The notes under the pieces are model-generated. The model saw only the letters and a list, made by a program, of their open reading frames with translations. It had not been told where the DNA came from and searched no databases. From Climacium dendroides (taxonomy: Eukaryota; Streptophyta; Bryopsida; Hypnales; Climaciaceae): DNA of 64,000 bases. The stretch is taken from positions 9,362,001 to 9,426,000 of the forward strand of contig OX467092.1 of assembly GCA_950106755.1 (NCBI GenBank), given 5' to 3'. Both the position numbers and the translations under genes were made by a program. Of this stretch, positions 35,678 through 47,130 are shown piece after piece. The first letter of the stretch is position 1, and each line of letters begins with the position of its first letter.

Positions 35678-38600
35678 ATGTTTGAAGGCGGAACTGGATG
35701 GAGAGAGAGTGCTGACATCGATCCTGTGAATGGTCAGGCATGGGCCCCTTTCCTACACTCTGATTTCGCTTTTGGTTCAGCTTGAGGTTTTGCAAAAAGC
35801 TTTCGTGGTTCGGTTGTCAAGAAAGTGTGGAATTGGTGCAAGAAACAATTTGGTTGTAACCCTAACAGGATCAATCAGCAATTTGGTTGTAACCCTAGCA
35901 GGACCAAGAAGCCTAATGTTTTTTTCTTAGGTTTGAGTTGCTCACATGGGATCTACTTTTTGTTCAAAGTTTTTATTCAGATTGGTTTATAAAGATTATT
36001 GTCTTTATTGACGAACGAATGTAATGTTGTTCGGTGTTTGGGGATATGACTTGGGCTTCATTTGAAGTACGTCAATAGAATTGGTCAGTTTTGAACTATA
36101 AATCCTTGGTCCTTACGGGTTCAAGTGCATATTCCGTGGAATGAGGTTTTTGAGTGTCGTGGTTTTTTTCATTAGCAGTTTTGAGAAGGTCGTATGTGAA
36201 CTTTCTTTTACAGTGTTCATGTTCTCACCAACAATTGCAATATCCTTCACTGATTCCCCTGATATATAATTTGGCCTCGATCGAAGCATTATATCTACAA
36301 TGTGGTCAGTTGAGTTGGTCTTTTTAAACCCATGATTCAGTGATTCTTTAGGGGTTGAAGTGCACATTCCATGGAATGAGCTTTTGAAATGAGATCATGT
36401 TTTTTCCAGCAGATTTGTGTAGGTCATATGGGGACTTTCTTTTCTACAATTTTATTTATTGATTGATCAATACATGCCATGTTCTTCGCTGATTCTTGGA
36501 TATCAAATTTCACCATTTACGAATTAATTTTTAATTTACAAAATGTTAACCATCGAATTAAATCTTAAAGCTTTAAGACCGTGAATTTTTTGGTCTGTTA
36601 ACGGTAAACGTAGATCCTTGACTGACGGTGATATTGGCGGATTGATTGTTTCCACCAGTCACCGGTTCTGCTTCCGGAAGCATTCGGCGAAACCTTCCGG
36701 CCTCCCAAGAAGAGGGCAGAAACATGGGTCCAAGACGAGACCAAAGCTCTGATAGCTTTTCGAAAAGAGATGGACGCCCTCTTTAACACTTCCAAGAGCA
36801 ACAAACATCTGTGGGAGCAGATCTCGCAGAAAATGAAGGACCGAGGCTACGATCGGTCGCCCACCATGTGCACGGACAAATGGCGCAACTTGCTCAAGGA
36901 GTACAAGAAAGCCAAGACGCACGACCGAGGGTCGTCGAAAATTGCTTGCTTCAAAGACTTGGAGGACCTGCTGGGGGACAGGGCCAAGCTGTGTACTCCG
37001 TATCGGAGCCTTACTAGAGCAGATCAATCACCCAAAGGTACTGAAAACATACACCCTCCGTCTAGAAATCAGTTACCGCAGTTTTGTCGGATACGTTTGA
37101 TACCAATTTCACTGATCATATTGTGATAAGAAGAATTCAGAAGGGTTCCAAATTTTATATCTCCAGACTCAATGAGAAACATTGCGTGTGTTCATTGCAA
37201 CCTAAATAAAATTGGACACAAGAAAGCTTCCATACGACCTAATCAAAACAACCTTAAAAACATGAGGTCCAAAGTGGACACTTATTTTTGGATGGAAGAA
37301 GTACTAATCTCTCGACTTACGGTTAGCCAATCATTACTTACTGTAATGGTCGAAAATACAAGGGGATATTGAATGGAAGTGAAGTAATCTGAAAATTTAA
37401 GATTAAGGTGACCACGCCTACAAGCGACTCTGAGCGTGGTTGCTATTACTAGAATGGTCAGCTTTTTTAATCAAACCAAACCAAATCAAAGAGGATTTCA
37501 ATGCACCGGAGAATGCATTATTGGGATTTATGCATTTGGATACCATTTGTAAGAGTTGTAAGGGTTCAAAGTTTCTTTGGTAGATGCCCTAAAGCTGATT
37601 CAAGTTAAGATCTTGAAATGTACATTCTTTAAACCAATATGATGTGAGGGTGTCGCCTTTAGGTACTTGTCTCACTAAAGTACCTCAAACTTAATTGTTT
37701 ATATTTTGATAATTTAGGGAGTGCATTCATGTCTTGCGAGTTTTGTCAATGTCTGCGGATCCCTGAAATTGAGAATGCTACTAGGGAACTGTATTGCAGG
37801 TTTAATGTTAGAGGTGATGATCTATTAAGTACAGTTGTTCGATTCTTCTAAGGCAGAGGATACTCTTCCCTTCACTTTAAGCATTTTAATTAATATGAAA
37901 GAGTGTGCTGTCATTGGGAGATCATTATAATAGCTCTTGAGAGATTTTTTGGGTGTAGGATCCAAACTCTCTTGAGATCAACTTTCTCTCATACAAGTAT
38001 GATGATTACTAGGGAATGATTCAAAGTAGGAGGCTGTAGACTACAATTGAAGGGGCAATAGAAAACCTTATATCCAAGATGAGTGGCCATAGATATTTAG
38101 CCAAGTCATGCTCACACCTTTTTCTATTTGAAGGTCAACCGATTGTATGAATAGGCGGGCTAGGTCCCCTAACGGTTTCCGTCAGTTGCATTTTGCGTAG
38201 CTGCCGCATCACGTTCACGCTCCTCACTGGATGTCGAATTTACTCTAGATTTCCTGATATAGGGTTTTACAGCATCACCTCATGTCGATCCTCTTTGCAA
38301 TGTTCGCAGGGCCACCCAGTACAGTCAACCGGGAGCATCGGCAGGATAATGATGAACATTCAGCTACCCTTCCATTATCTGCTGGAGTTTCCCCTCCAGG
38401 TTGCATACCTAACGGAGCTCCAGTATCTTGGTGTCAAAGAGATACGGGTGCAAATGGTGAGGACGGATGATCTGACATCTGTCATGACTCTTTGTAGAAT
38501 GCACTCATTTAACATGGTTTTCAGTGAAATTCATTGTTTCAAGGATTTTGACGACATTATAGGGAGATTAATCGTGGGGAGGCAAGATTAGTGTGATGCA

Positions 38601-39929
38601 ATTCAAAGGAAGATTTGTCCATGATTCATAGGAAGCCTTCACTATGATCACCTACTTGTACTTACTAGCAAGGTGTTTATTGTGACTATATTTAAAATAT
38701 TTAGTTCACAACTTCCTACAATGAAATGAAATGGGGTAATCTCTCTATTTTGACCTAGGTAATTGCTATCTCTTCATTGCTCGTGAATGCCTTTACTATT
38801 ACGCGATAACGTCTTCCTAGGATGTCTAATTTTACTGAAAATGGTGTTATTTGATCATAGTCAATGCTGCGCAGATGTTTTGTTCTGATGTGGCATGTGA
38901 GTGAGTTGGATATTGAGTGGCTACGAAAGCATTTTGTGAACCTGATGATGCTGCGTTGTCTTCGGATTTTCCAGGTGTAGTAGATCGGCGCTTATCAGCA
39001 GGGAAGGTGATTGCAGTGAAGTTAGGAGATTTGGCGCGTAGGGTTAGAATCGATGGGCCATTTGAGTCTATCAAGGAATCCATAAAAACTGCATTCGGCT
39101 TGCGTACAAAGCGGCCATTCTGGCTGGAAGATGAGGAGGGTGTGGTGCAAACCTTGAGCCGTGATATGCCCCCCGGCCAGTACTCCCTTATTCTGGACCC
39201 AGGTATCGTCTGATTGCGTATATCATGTTCTCGAAGTCTCCAAATTCTACCTAGAGTACTGACGAGGCCGAGTGAAATATATTATATTACTTCTGTTGGT
39301 TACAGTAAATTGTGTCAGTACAGATTATCATGGCGAGAGCGTTCTAGGGTTATTTTCCAAGAATGACTTTTTTGTTTAGAAAGTTTTGATGAGACTTGCA
39401 TACATTTCGTGTCTAACTTTTGATTTCTCTGTTCGTGGAAATGTATGATAATCTAGGTGTTGCAGTCACCAACTAAGATTGGCAAATTGAGGGTCAGAAT
39501 ACCCATTTTTGTCTTCAATTTGCCAAGCTTTTGTTGGTGACTGCAACACTAAGATTATCATACATTTCCATTCCAGCACAGACAAACTCAGCTTATCCAT
39601 TTCCCTAATATTTGCCAAATTGCTTCCTCTGCTGAATTCGGAAGCTGCTTTGAAGAAGTGATCAGCGAACTAATGGGGGTCTGTGGGGTGTCCAATTTTA
39701 AAAACCAGGTATCTCAGTGGAGGTGCTCCTGCAGGATGATTCGAATCGTACGACAGGCAACACAGAGAACAAGATTATCTACACAGAGGAGGACTTCCGA
39801 GGCTTCCTTACCCGGCGAGGCTGGTCAGGGCTACGTGAGGTAGGAGGTCTCAGAGAAATTGATTCCATTGAAGAATTACGGACAGGTGGGGTATATGAAG
39901 GTGTCATTACTAATAATAATGGCGCCTGA
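35678..39929 (+). CDS. GT-1/GT-4-like trihelix transcription factor
   Basis: The gene encodes a nuclear DNA-binding factor of the GT-1 clade, which binds GT elements in light- and stress-responsive promoters. Firm exons are 36659-37037, 38310-38456, 38918-39202 and 39709-39929, all joined in phase 1. The trihelix domain follows [13 protein letters not shown] and includes [35 protein letters not shown] and the DLEDLL helix. The C-terminal GT-1 core has [25 protein letters not shown] and [15 protein letters not shown]. The first coding exon is less certain: 35678-35725 ([16 protein letters not shown]) fits the phase-0 acceptor at 36658 and would give about 359 residues, against about 406 for Arabidopsis GT-1. 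An alternative acceptor at 38974, also phase 1, would drop 19 residues. The gene sits directly upstream of, and convergent with, HSP20 copy 1. Confidence 0.85.
39437..39569. repeat. Long near-perfect hairpin in the last intron of the trihelix gene
   Basis: Two arms of about 53 nt ('ggaaatgtatgataatct', then 'gtgttgcagtcaccaac' and 'ttggcaaattga') pair with few mismatches around a loop of about 26 nt. It is either a tiny inverted-repeat transposon or a small-RNA precursor. Confidence 0.8.
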
Positions 39930-40508
39930 GTAAATTCAGGGATGTTCTCTTCGTCTCCTTGTAGAATAGGGTACTCACACGTCGAGCTATATTATGTTCT
40001 CGCTCTTCATTTTCATTGCCACCTTTAGAACTGCAAATTGTATACTAGTAGGTTAGTGTTGATCTTACAGACGGTGACTGCCTTAGCATCAGATCAATGA
40101 TTTACATGTGGAGCCGCGTCAGAGCTAGATCTGTCTATGACTTGCAACTGTGTTGGCAGCGGACAGTTTTATAGCTGGTTCTTCCACTTTTTTGTTTAAC
40201 GCAATTTTTTTGTTAAATACACACTTCTCATGCTACTTGAAATTGTTCCATCACATGATTAATCCTGCAACTGGAACTGCAAGCAGACCTGGTACACCAG
40301 AGACTTGATGTCCAGAAGTTTTATTTGCTATGCAGAAGGAATCATCTGCACATTGAAAAGGAATTCACAGGAGCAATCAGGAGTCGGCCCCTACAGCTTC
40401 GTCCTCGGCCCAATTTAGGATTAATTGCCTAAAGCTATTTGTTTGCAATCGCACCTAGTTAGAGAACTTATTAGCTATGTCATGGTGTTGATGTACACTG
40501 AGATAAGT

Positions 40509-41203
40509 CTACGCCTGCGAGGTCGAAGAATTAGTATCCACTACCACTGCACCATCACTAACATCAATTTTACGAGCCTCGGGTGTCTTCGTCTGTCGCT
40601 TCGGTACAGTGACTGTCAGAGTCTCGTTGATAACCTCCGCTTTGATCTGCTCCACGTCTGAGGTCTCTGGCAGCTTGAACTTCCGCATGAAACTGCAGCT
40701 ACTGCTCGGTGTCTGCTCTTGCGGTTGGGAAGTGGAAGCAGCGGCAGCGTCTCCCTCCTTGGCGGCTTCTTCTTTGGGCTGGTGACTGTGACTGATGTAA
40801 AGAATTCGGTCGTCTTCAATCTGGATGTGCAAATCCTCCTTCTTCAATCCTGTATGTGGATCATGAATTAGCCGTAGTTAGTCCATGCTGCAAACAAGTT
40901 CTTTCCATGCAAGCAGACGAGTTCAATTCGAAAAGCTTAACTAAGTGGAATGAAAAAAGGGATGGAGAGTTAAGTACCTGGCAGACGAAGCGTGAAGACA
41001 TGTGCCTCTGGGGTCTCAGCCCATTGCACTACACGAGCACTGGCGGTTGCAGAAGAGCGCTCCACCGGTGCACAAGATTGCCTTTGCCATGGCACTTTGA
41101 CGATGACTAAATCTGTGAATAATGAAGGACTGGCGAAGCCGAACCTCGGTGTACTACGCCTTCCGCATCCTCGCCCGAACCACGGTGACAAAACAAGAGC
41201 CAT
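40509..41203 (-). CDS. Small heat-shock protein (HSP20), copy 1
   Basis: This is an ATP-independent chaperone of the alpha-crystallin/HSP20 family, probably cytosolic, 188 residues. Exon 1 is 41203-40978 and exon 2 is 40849-40509, with a 128-bp intron. The split codon restores the family motif LRLPGLKKEDLHIQ. The start MALVLSPWFGRG resembles class I small HSPs, and no targeting peptide is obvious. The alpha-crystallin domain runs from about residue 55 to 165 with a long, Ala/Ser/Gln-rich loop in the middle (EEAAKEGDAAAASTSQ). It retains FMRKFKLPE and EVINETLTVTVPK, and an I-x-V element (KIDVSDG) lies near the end. A TATA box and a heat-shock element precede it. A near-identical copy lies at 58520-59214. 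Confidence 0.9.
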
Positions 41204-41383
41204 ATTTATGCTATCAACTGAGCAACACTAACCAATGTGAGGTCGGTCCTTCCAGAGAAAAGGGAGAATTCCAGCACCGAAAGCTCGATGAAAACCACTT
41301 GGAAAGCTTCAATTTCTCGATTTGCAGATGCAGTGTAGAAGATTTGAAGATGTATGATATGAACTTGAAGGGGCTCAGTGATG

Positions 41384-41391
41384 TATTTATA
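41384..41391 (-). promoter_or_regulatory. TATA box of HSP20 copy 1
   Basis: TATAAATA on the minus strand, about 180 bp upstream of the ATG. It is conserved at the equivalent position in copy 2. Confidence 0.75.
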
Positions 41392-41523
41392 CAGATTGGG
41401 AGACAGGCCAGACGTGGATGCTAAGTCGAAGTCTAGCACTGGAGTAGAACATCCTAGTAAGATCTAGAAGAGACTGGAAATGTACCGAAACTGTGAACAG
41501 TGTACCGAAGCTTAATTTCCTGA

Positions 41524-41536
41524 GAATTTTCCTGAA
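41524..41536. promoter_or_regulatory. Heat-shock element, three units
   Basis: GAA-TT-TTC-CT-GAA is a perfect nGAAnnTTCnnGAAn heat-shock factor site about 135 bp upstream of the TATA box. The corresponding stretch in copy 2 is degraded. Confidence 0.7.
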
Positions 41537-41839
41537 AACAACGGCCTGTTCAGTGGAGGAGGATTGTGGAGGGAAAATCTGATGAAAGGACTCTTTATCA
41601 TAGTTTGTTTCTGACCCAACTGCAAGCTTCCATGTCCTGCTTTTCCCCTCCAATTTGATTTCAGAATCTGGCCATACCACCGACAGGGAAACGGAGTCAG
41701 AAACGGAAGAGTAAGTTAGGGTGAGGAGCACGCTTTTGAGGAGACTCGAGATTGTTCCACATTTCTCGAGGTCCTTCAATTCTGCTCCACTTCAAATATT
41801 CTGGGTAGTAATTACAGTGGGTACCCCCCAAACCGCCAC

Positions 41840-42060
41840 TACACTAATGATGATAAATAGTGTTACCCATACTACCTGTTTTAGAAATGCTATAAGTTTT
41901 TACTCTTCATAAATATTTTTACGAAAATCATAAATCCTAGTGTCATTCTAAGTGGGAAAACTCTACATCCATAGTTGGTAAAAATATTCATCAAGAGTAA
42001 AAACTTATGGCTTTTTAAAATAAATTAGTGTAGGTAACACTATTTATCATCATTAGTGTA
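41840..42060. mobile_element. 221-bp MITE with TA ends upstream of HSP20 copy 1
   Basis: Terminal inverted repeats of about 26 bp (CACTAATGATGATAAATAG...) are flanked by TA on both sides. The inner arms also pair ('gtaaaaatattcatcaagagtaaaaactta' type blocks, split here), so the whole element can fold. The TA flanks suggest a Tc1/mariner-like origin. Confidence 0.7.
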
Positions 42061-43361
42061 CTGTAATTGTTCCTGTGCCTAAGTAATTAGAATTAATAGA
42101 CGGTTCAAATTTTCGTATTTCCTTTTTGGCAAGTGAAAGGAGGTTCCAATGCACCCAAAAATGCGACATTTGGATACTTAATGCAAAAGTTATGAAGGAA
42201 CAGAATTTGGTTCTAAAAGCATTTCTTTCATACAGGTACATAATTGATTTTGGAGATGTACATAAAGTGAAGATGGTAGTTTAGGGTTGGTGGTGCATTT
42301 AGGGGTGTCTATTGTAATTTTGTTTGATAATTGTGTTGTGTAGAAAGGAAGGATTAACCCCTAAACGTATTAGCGTCTTCTCAAGAATTGACAATCTGAG
42401 GAAAAAACCATCATAATTATAGTACTATTTGGAAGAATATTTTGGAATTGATATATAAATGAAAGTCTTAGATTTTGGATTTTAGATTCTATTTTGAGTT
42501 TTAGATTCCATTTGTATCGTTACATTCACCAATGCTATTACCAATATTTTTTTATAAATTTTCAAAGGGAAATTTCTAAATTCCTTCTAAATTCAATTAC
42601 AAACAAAATATTATCATTATTTGAGTAAAACTTATTGAAATGAATTTGAAATGAGGTTCTCTTGACATGATGATTTTTTGAAATTTTTGTGTTCTTTAAA
42701 TCTATGACCTTATTTTTGCAAATTTAGTTTTGAACAAGAATTAATGCAATTTTGGCTTGGTCAACCACTTAACATACTTCCGCATTCAGAAATTCAGAAA
42801 AATATGTACTCTAGTAACACCAAATCCACCCATTAGATAGGACAACAACTTGATAAAGTATCTTTACAAATTATGATGGCTTCCATTCAAGCAATAATAA
42901 GAAAGAAACATGAATTTGAATCTATTTACCATCCCAAAATTGGCCATTGGAATGTTGAAGGGTTAAGATAAATGCACCCATAATGTGCATCAAGGCCAAA
43001 TGGCTTATTACCATCCATCTAAGTAATTTTATATACTCTGATAGGAATCAATATATGAAACTATTTTCTAACACATTGGCATTTGAAAATCATGGATAGT
43101 CAAAAAGTATTGTAAAATCCTAAATTTGTATGATTTTATTAAGAAAATTATGAAATTCAACCAATTTTCATGATGTACCCTAATAAAACCATTTTTTGCA
43201 TTCATGTACACATTTTAAACATTTTAAACTACTTGGGTTTACATATTTTTAAGATTGGTTTAGGATCCAAGTTGGTTGTAGGCAAATAGCAAGTTAATAT
43301 AATTACTATTGTAAAACATAAATTCTTCTTATTGGATCTCATTGCTAAGGGAGGGAGGATT
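42061..43361. other. AT-rich intergenic DNA
   Basis: No gene or bounded repeat was recognised. Confidence 0.4.
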
Positions 43362-44404
43362 CACTACTAGAAAATTCAATTTTTTTTGTTGATTTGGTTG
43401 CATTGTTTGTTGATTTGGACATTAGTGTGTTGATCTAGACATCAGTGTATTGATTTAGTTTGTTGACTAGCGGTTGGCGCTTGCTATGCTATGCATTCAC
43501 CATTAGAATTTCATTAGAATTTTATGTATTAGATAGAATGAAGAACAAGAATTTCAATAAATCTTCAGATAAAAATTACTAAAATCTTCATACAATTTTT
43601 TTAATAAATAAGCATATACTGAAATAAACAATAGAAATTTAATGAATGATGAACGAAATACATGCATTGATGAATACGGTAAAAGATACACATATATTAG
43701 AATGCATTAGAAATTTGACTCAATTGTTACAAACAATGGCAACCCAAATAGAAGAATTTAAAGGAAAAACTTGTAAATCTCAAAAGCTTCATGAACAATT
43801 TAATTGTTGTAAAATTCTAAAATCGGTTCAATTTAATAAATTTCTCAAATCATTTGGTAATAGCAATAGAAAATTGAAATCAGAAGCTCAAAGCTCACAA
43901 AAGCACAAAATCATAGAAATGCAAAAGAAGTATAAAGTCAAGAAAAGTTATGGAATTGCTACCTTTATAATATCACCATATTGATCCTCTTTAATATCAT
44001 CTCAATTGCAACGACTATATTATTTCTATAATATCCCCCTTTGTAAAAAGTGATATTACAAAGGTGATTGTGAATTGCTACTCTGTTTCAGTAATATCAC
44101 ATTGTGTGAAAATATGATTTCTATGTATGCATGATTGGATATATTTTTATAAAATAATTAAAATAATTATTTTAAAAATTTATTGAAATTATTATTATGC
44201 ATTTTATTCAAATATATCAAATTTTTACTAATATGTGATACAATGAATGCGTAACATAACAAACATGAGCCCCTAATATTAATGGTAACATTTATGATAT
44301 TATAGAGGAACTTATGATTTTAGTAGTATGATTTGAACAGAAATCAATAGAAAAGTGCACCAAAGCAATGCGACCAAAGCAACAAAATGAATTTTTTAGT
44401 AGTG
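43362..44404. mobile_element. Non-autonomous CACTA transposon carrying a nested family 3 element
   Basis: The left end reads CACTACTAGAAAATTCA; the right end is its near complement, ending ..TTTTTTAGTAGTG. Both are flanked by ATT (43359-43361 and 44405-44407), the 3-bp target duplication expected for CACTA elements. The ends pair over about 40 bp with motifs like GTTG.TTTGGTYGCATTG. The interior (about 43471-44332) is the second copy of the element at 31542-32420, including its small open frame, here 43646-43984. No transposase is present. Confidence 0.85.
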
Positions 44405-45952
44405 ATTTTAAGGCATTGTAGCATACTTTTTTCTTACAATGTTTTGAAATTTGAAAAATCATCAATAGGATCTCCTTGGCTTTCACTTTATGGTTGATTG
44501 TACACATCTAATGTTATCTATATTAGTACATGTATTGTAGGTTATAATAGTGGTTGTGACAATAATGCCTAGTGGTTCAATGTTTGTTTTTAGCCCCCAA
44601 AAGATTTCTACATTCAAAAATTAGATATGCCTTGATCAAACTTTATTAAAACTTTCAAATCATTCATATTCAGTAGTTGACATAAACTAAGTAGACAAAG
44701 CCTAACAAGTTTTGTTTATCATTCCATAAAAATATTCTAAAAGGCAATGCATTTTAGAAATTCAAGCTCTATATGAAAGAATCCATATTATGTATCCAAT
44801 ATTGTGAGACTTTCATTTTTATTTTTTATTTTAAAAGTGATTTTGTAATTCAATCTACAAAATAGTGTTTCTCATTCTAACCTTCATTTTTGATAATAAA
44901 TTCAAAATATATAATATATAATATAAGTAACATAATTTAATTTAAGAATTTAAAAAAAAAAATTCTATCAAAACTTATAAATGAAAAATTATTTATATAA
45001 AAATATAAAAATTATATCAATCAGTTACTTAAAATCTAAATTTAGGTTCATAATGTTAATTTTTCATAGAAATTAGTAATGCCATAGCCAAAATAATTTT
45101 TTAATTTTTTAATTCATAAAAAAATTGAAATTCAATAACTTCTACATTGTATTAAGTCTAAATGTCATGAAACAAAGCCTATGCACCTTTTGTTGCAAGA
45201 ATATGACTAGAGACTACATGATTTTGGAGATCTCATCATAACAAAACAAATAAAAATAAAAATTCAAACTAGATAACATTACAATATTTGGGATGAATGT
45301 ATAGATTACATGAGTAAATATGGGTTTTGTCTATAATCCATAATTTATGGATATAATTAGATCCATTACTCCAATAAAAATTTCAAGGTACATGAAAATA
45401 CAAATTGCAAATACTACACGTTCAAATCAATAGATTACCAATAAATAGAGGTTGCTAAATCTTCAACATTGCAAGATTTTTTGTATACATGCCAAAGTAT
45501 TCTTGATGTAAGAAATAACTTCTTATAATTGTTATTGTGGTAGGTTACAAATTTTGGATAAGGCCTACCAAATATTATTATGCTTTTTTAATGAATTTTT
45601 TAATAGCTAAAATCTTTTTTTCTTCAAAATCTTGGTTTTTTTTCAAAACAAATTTTCATAAAATTGCATTCCCAATGCACAAAGAAAAATTGAGAAAAAA
45701 TTGTTAATGTTGGAATCCAACTATGGGATTTTGTCTTGAACTAAGAAAAAAAGTGTGGTGAAATTTTCAATGATAATGAATGCATATATTGCAAGATTAT
45801 AGCATGTGGGTTGTGAAAAGAGTTTTTTCTCTAAGCTCCCAAACAAGGAGTCATGTAGCTTAAATTCCCTTGGCTATACATATTCTACTCTAATAGACAC
45901 AAATATTTGAGATCCATCATCCCAAGTTTACTAAGTGTTATGTGAATAGCTT
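44405..45952. other. AT-rich gene desert
   Basis: Very AT-rich with no coding or RNA signal. Confidence 0.4.
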
Positions 45953-47130
45953 ATTGATTGGTAGAAATGTTAAAACCAATTTACATGTGGATGTTCTAAT
46001 TTTAATACAAAAGTATAACTATTTGAAATCCATCACCCTAAGTTGATTGTTATATGAATAGTTCATTGATTGATAGAAATGTTCAAACCAGTGTACATGT
46101 CAATGGATATTCTAATCTGGAAGTACAATCCATTACCTTGAGTTGATTAAGAATTTTTTTATTAGCTCATTGATTTGTAGAAACATTAGAACCATTTTTT
46201 TTGGTAGTGGATATTCTATTTTGGAAGTACAATCCATCACCCCAAGTTGATTAAGTGTTACATGACTAAGTGATTGATTGGTAGAAATGTTGGAATTAGT
46301 TTACATACCAATGGATATTCTAATGTAGAAGTACAGTGTTACTTGACTAGTTGATTGATTGGTAGAAATGTTGGAACCAATTTACATGTCAATGGATATT
46401 CTAATCTAGAAGTACAATCCATTGCCCCAAGTTGATTAAGTATTACTTGACTAGCTAGGTTTTTTGGAGACAAATGAAACGGGATTTCATTGCAAAAGGA
46501 AGAGAAAAAATCGCCAGCCACATGTAGCCTGGTGGAGACAGATAGGTAGGACTGACAAAGACTAATTGGACCAACTACTAACAAGAACGAATAACTAGCT
46601 AATTGATTGGTAGAAATGTTGGTACCAATTTACATGCCAATGGATATTCTAATTAATTTGAAAGTATAATCCATCACCCTAAGTTGATTAAGAATTTTTT
46701 GGCTGGCTCATTTATAGAAATTTTGGAACCATTTATTAGTGGATATTCTATTTACTTATCCACTTATTAGTGGATATTCTATTTTGGAAGTATAGTCCAT
46801 CACCCCAAGTTGACTAAGTGTTACATGACTAGGTGATTGATTGGTAGAAATGTTGGAACCGATTTATATGCTAGTGGATATTCCAATTAATCTGAAAGTA
46901 CAATCCATCACACCAAGTTGATTAAGTGTTACTTGACTAGCTGATTGATTGGTAGAAATGTTGGAATCAATTTACATTTCAATGGATATTCTAATGTGAA
47001 AGTACAACTATTTGAGATTCATTACTAGAAGTTGATTAAGTTTTAGATGATTAGCTTGTTGATTGATAGAAACATTGGAACCAAGTTATGTGTGGATATT
47101 CTATTTAGAAAGTCTAACTATTTGAGATCC
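45953..47130 (+). repeat. Degenerate tandem array of about 105-bp units
   Basis: About ten units each begin 'attgattggtagaaatgtt' and continue with 'atggatattctaat', 'gaagtacaatccatcacc' and 'aagttgattaagtgtta'. Some units are shortened or carry local expansions (for example near 46735-46790). One unit is interrupted by the insertion at 46458-46593. Confidence 0.8.
46458..46593 (-). mobile_element. Short retroposon-like insertion, 8-bp target duplication
   Basis: The 136-bp insertion is flanked by ACTAGCTA on both sides (46450-46457 and 46594-46601). On the minus strand it ends 'aatgaaatcccgtttcat' and then an A-rich 3' end, resembling the 3' tails of plant LINE elements. It is unrelated to the array it interrupts, which makes the insertion boundaries clear. 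Confidence 0.65.

Noticed and set aside
40856..41231. Plus-strand open frames over the HSP20 genes, repeated at 58867-59242
   Set aside because: They are antisense to the HSP20 exon 1 and intron; the duplication explains why they recur.
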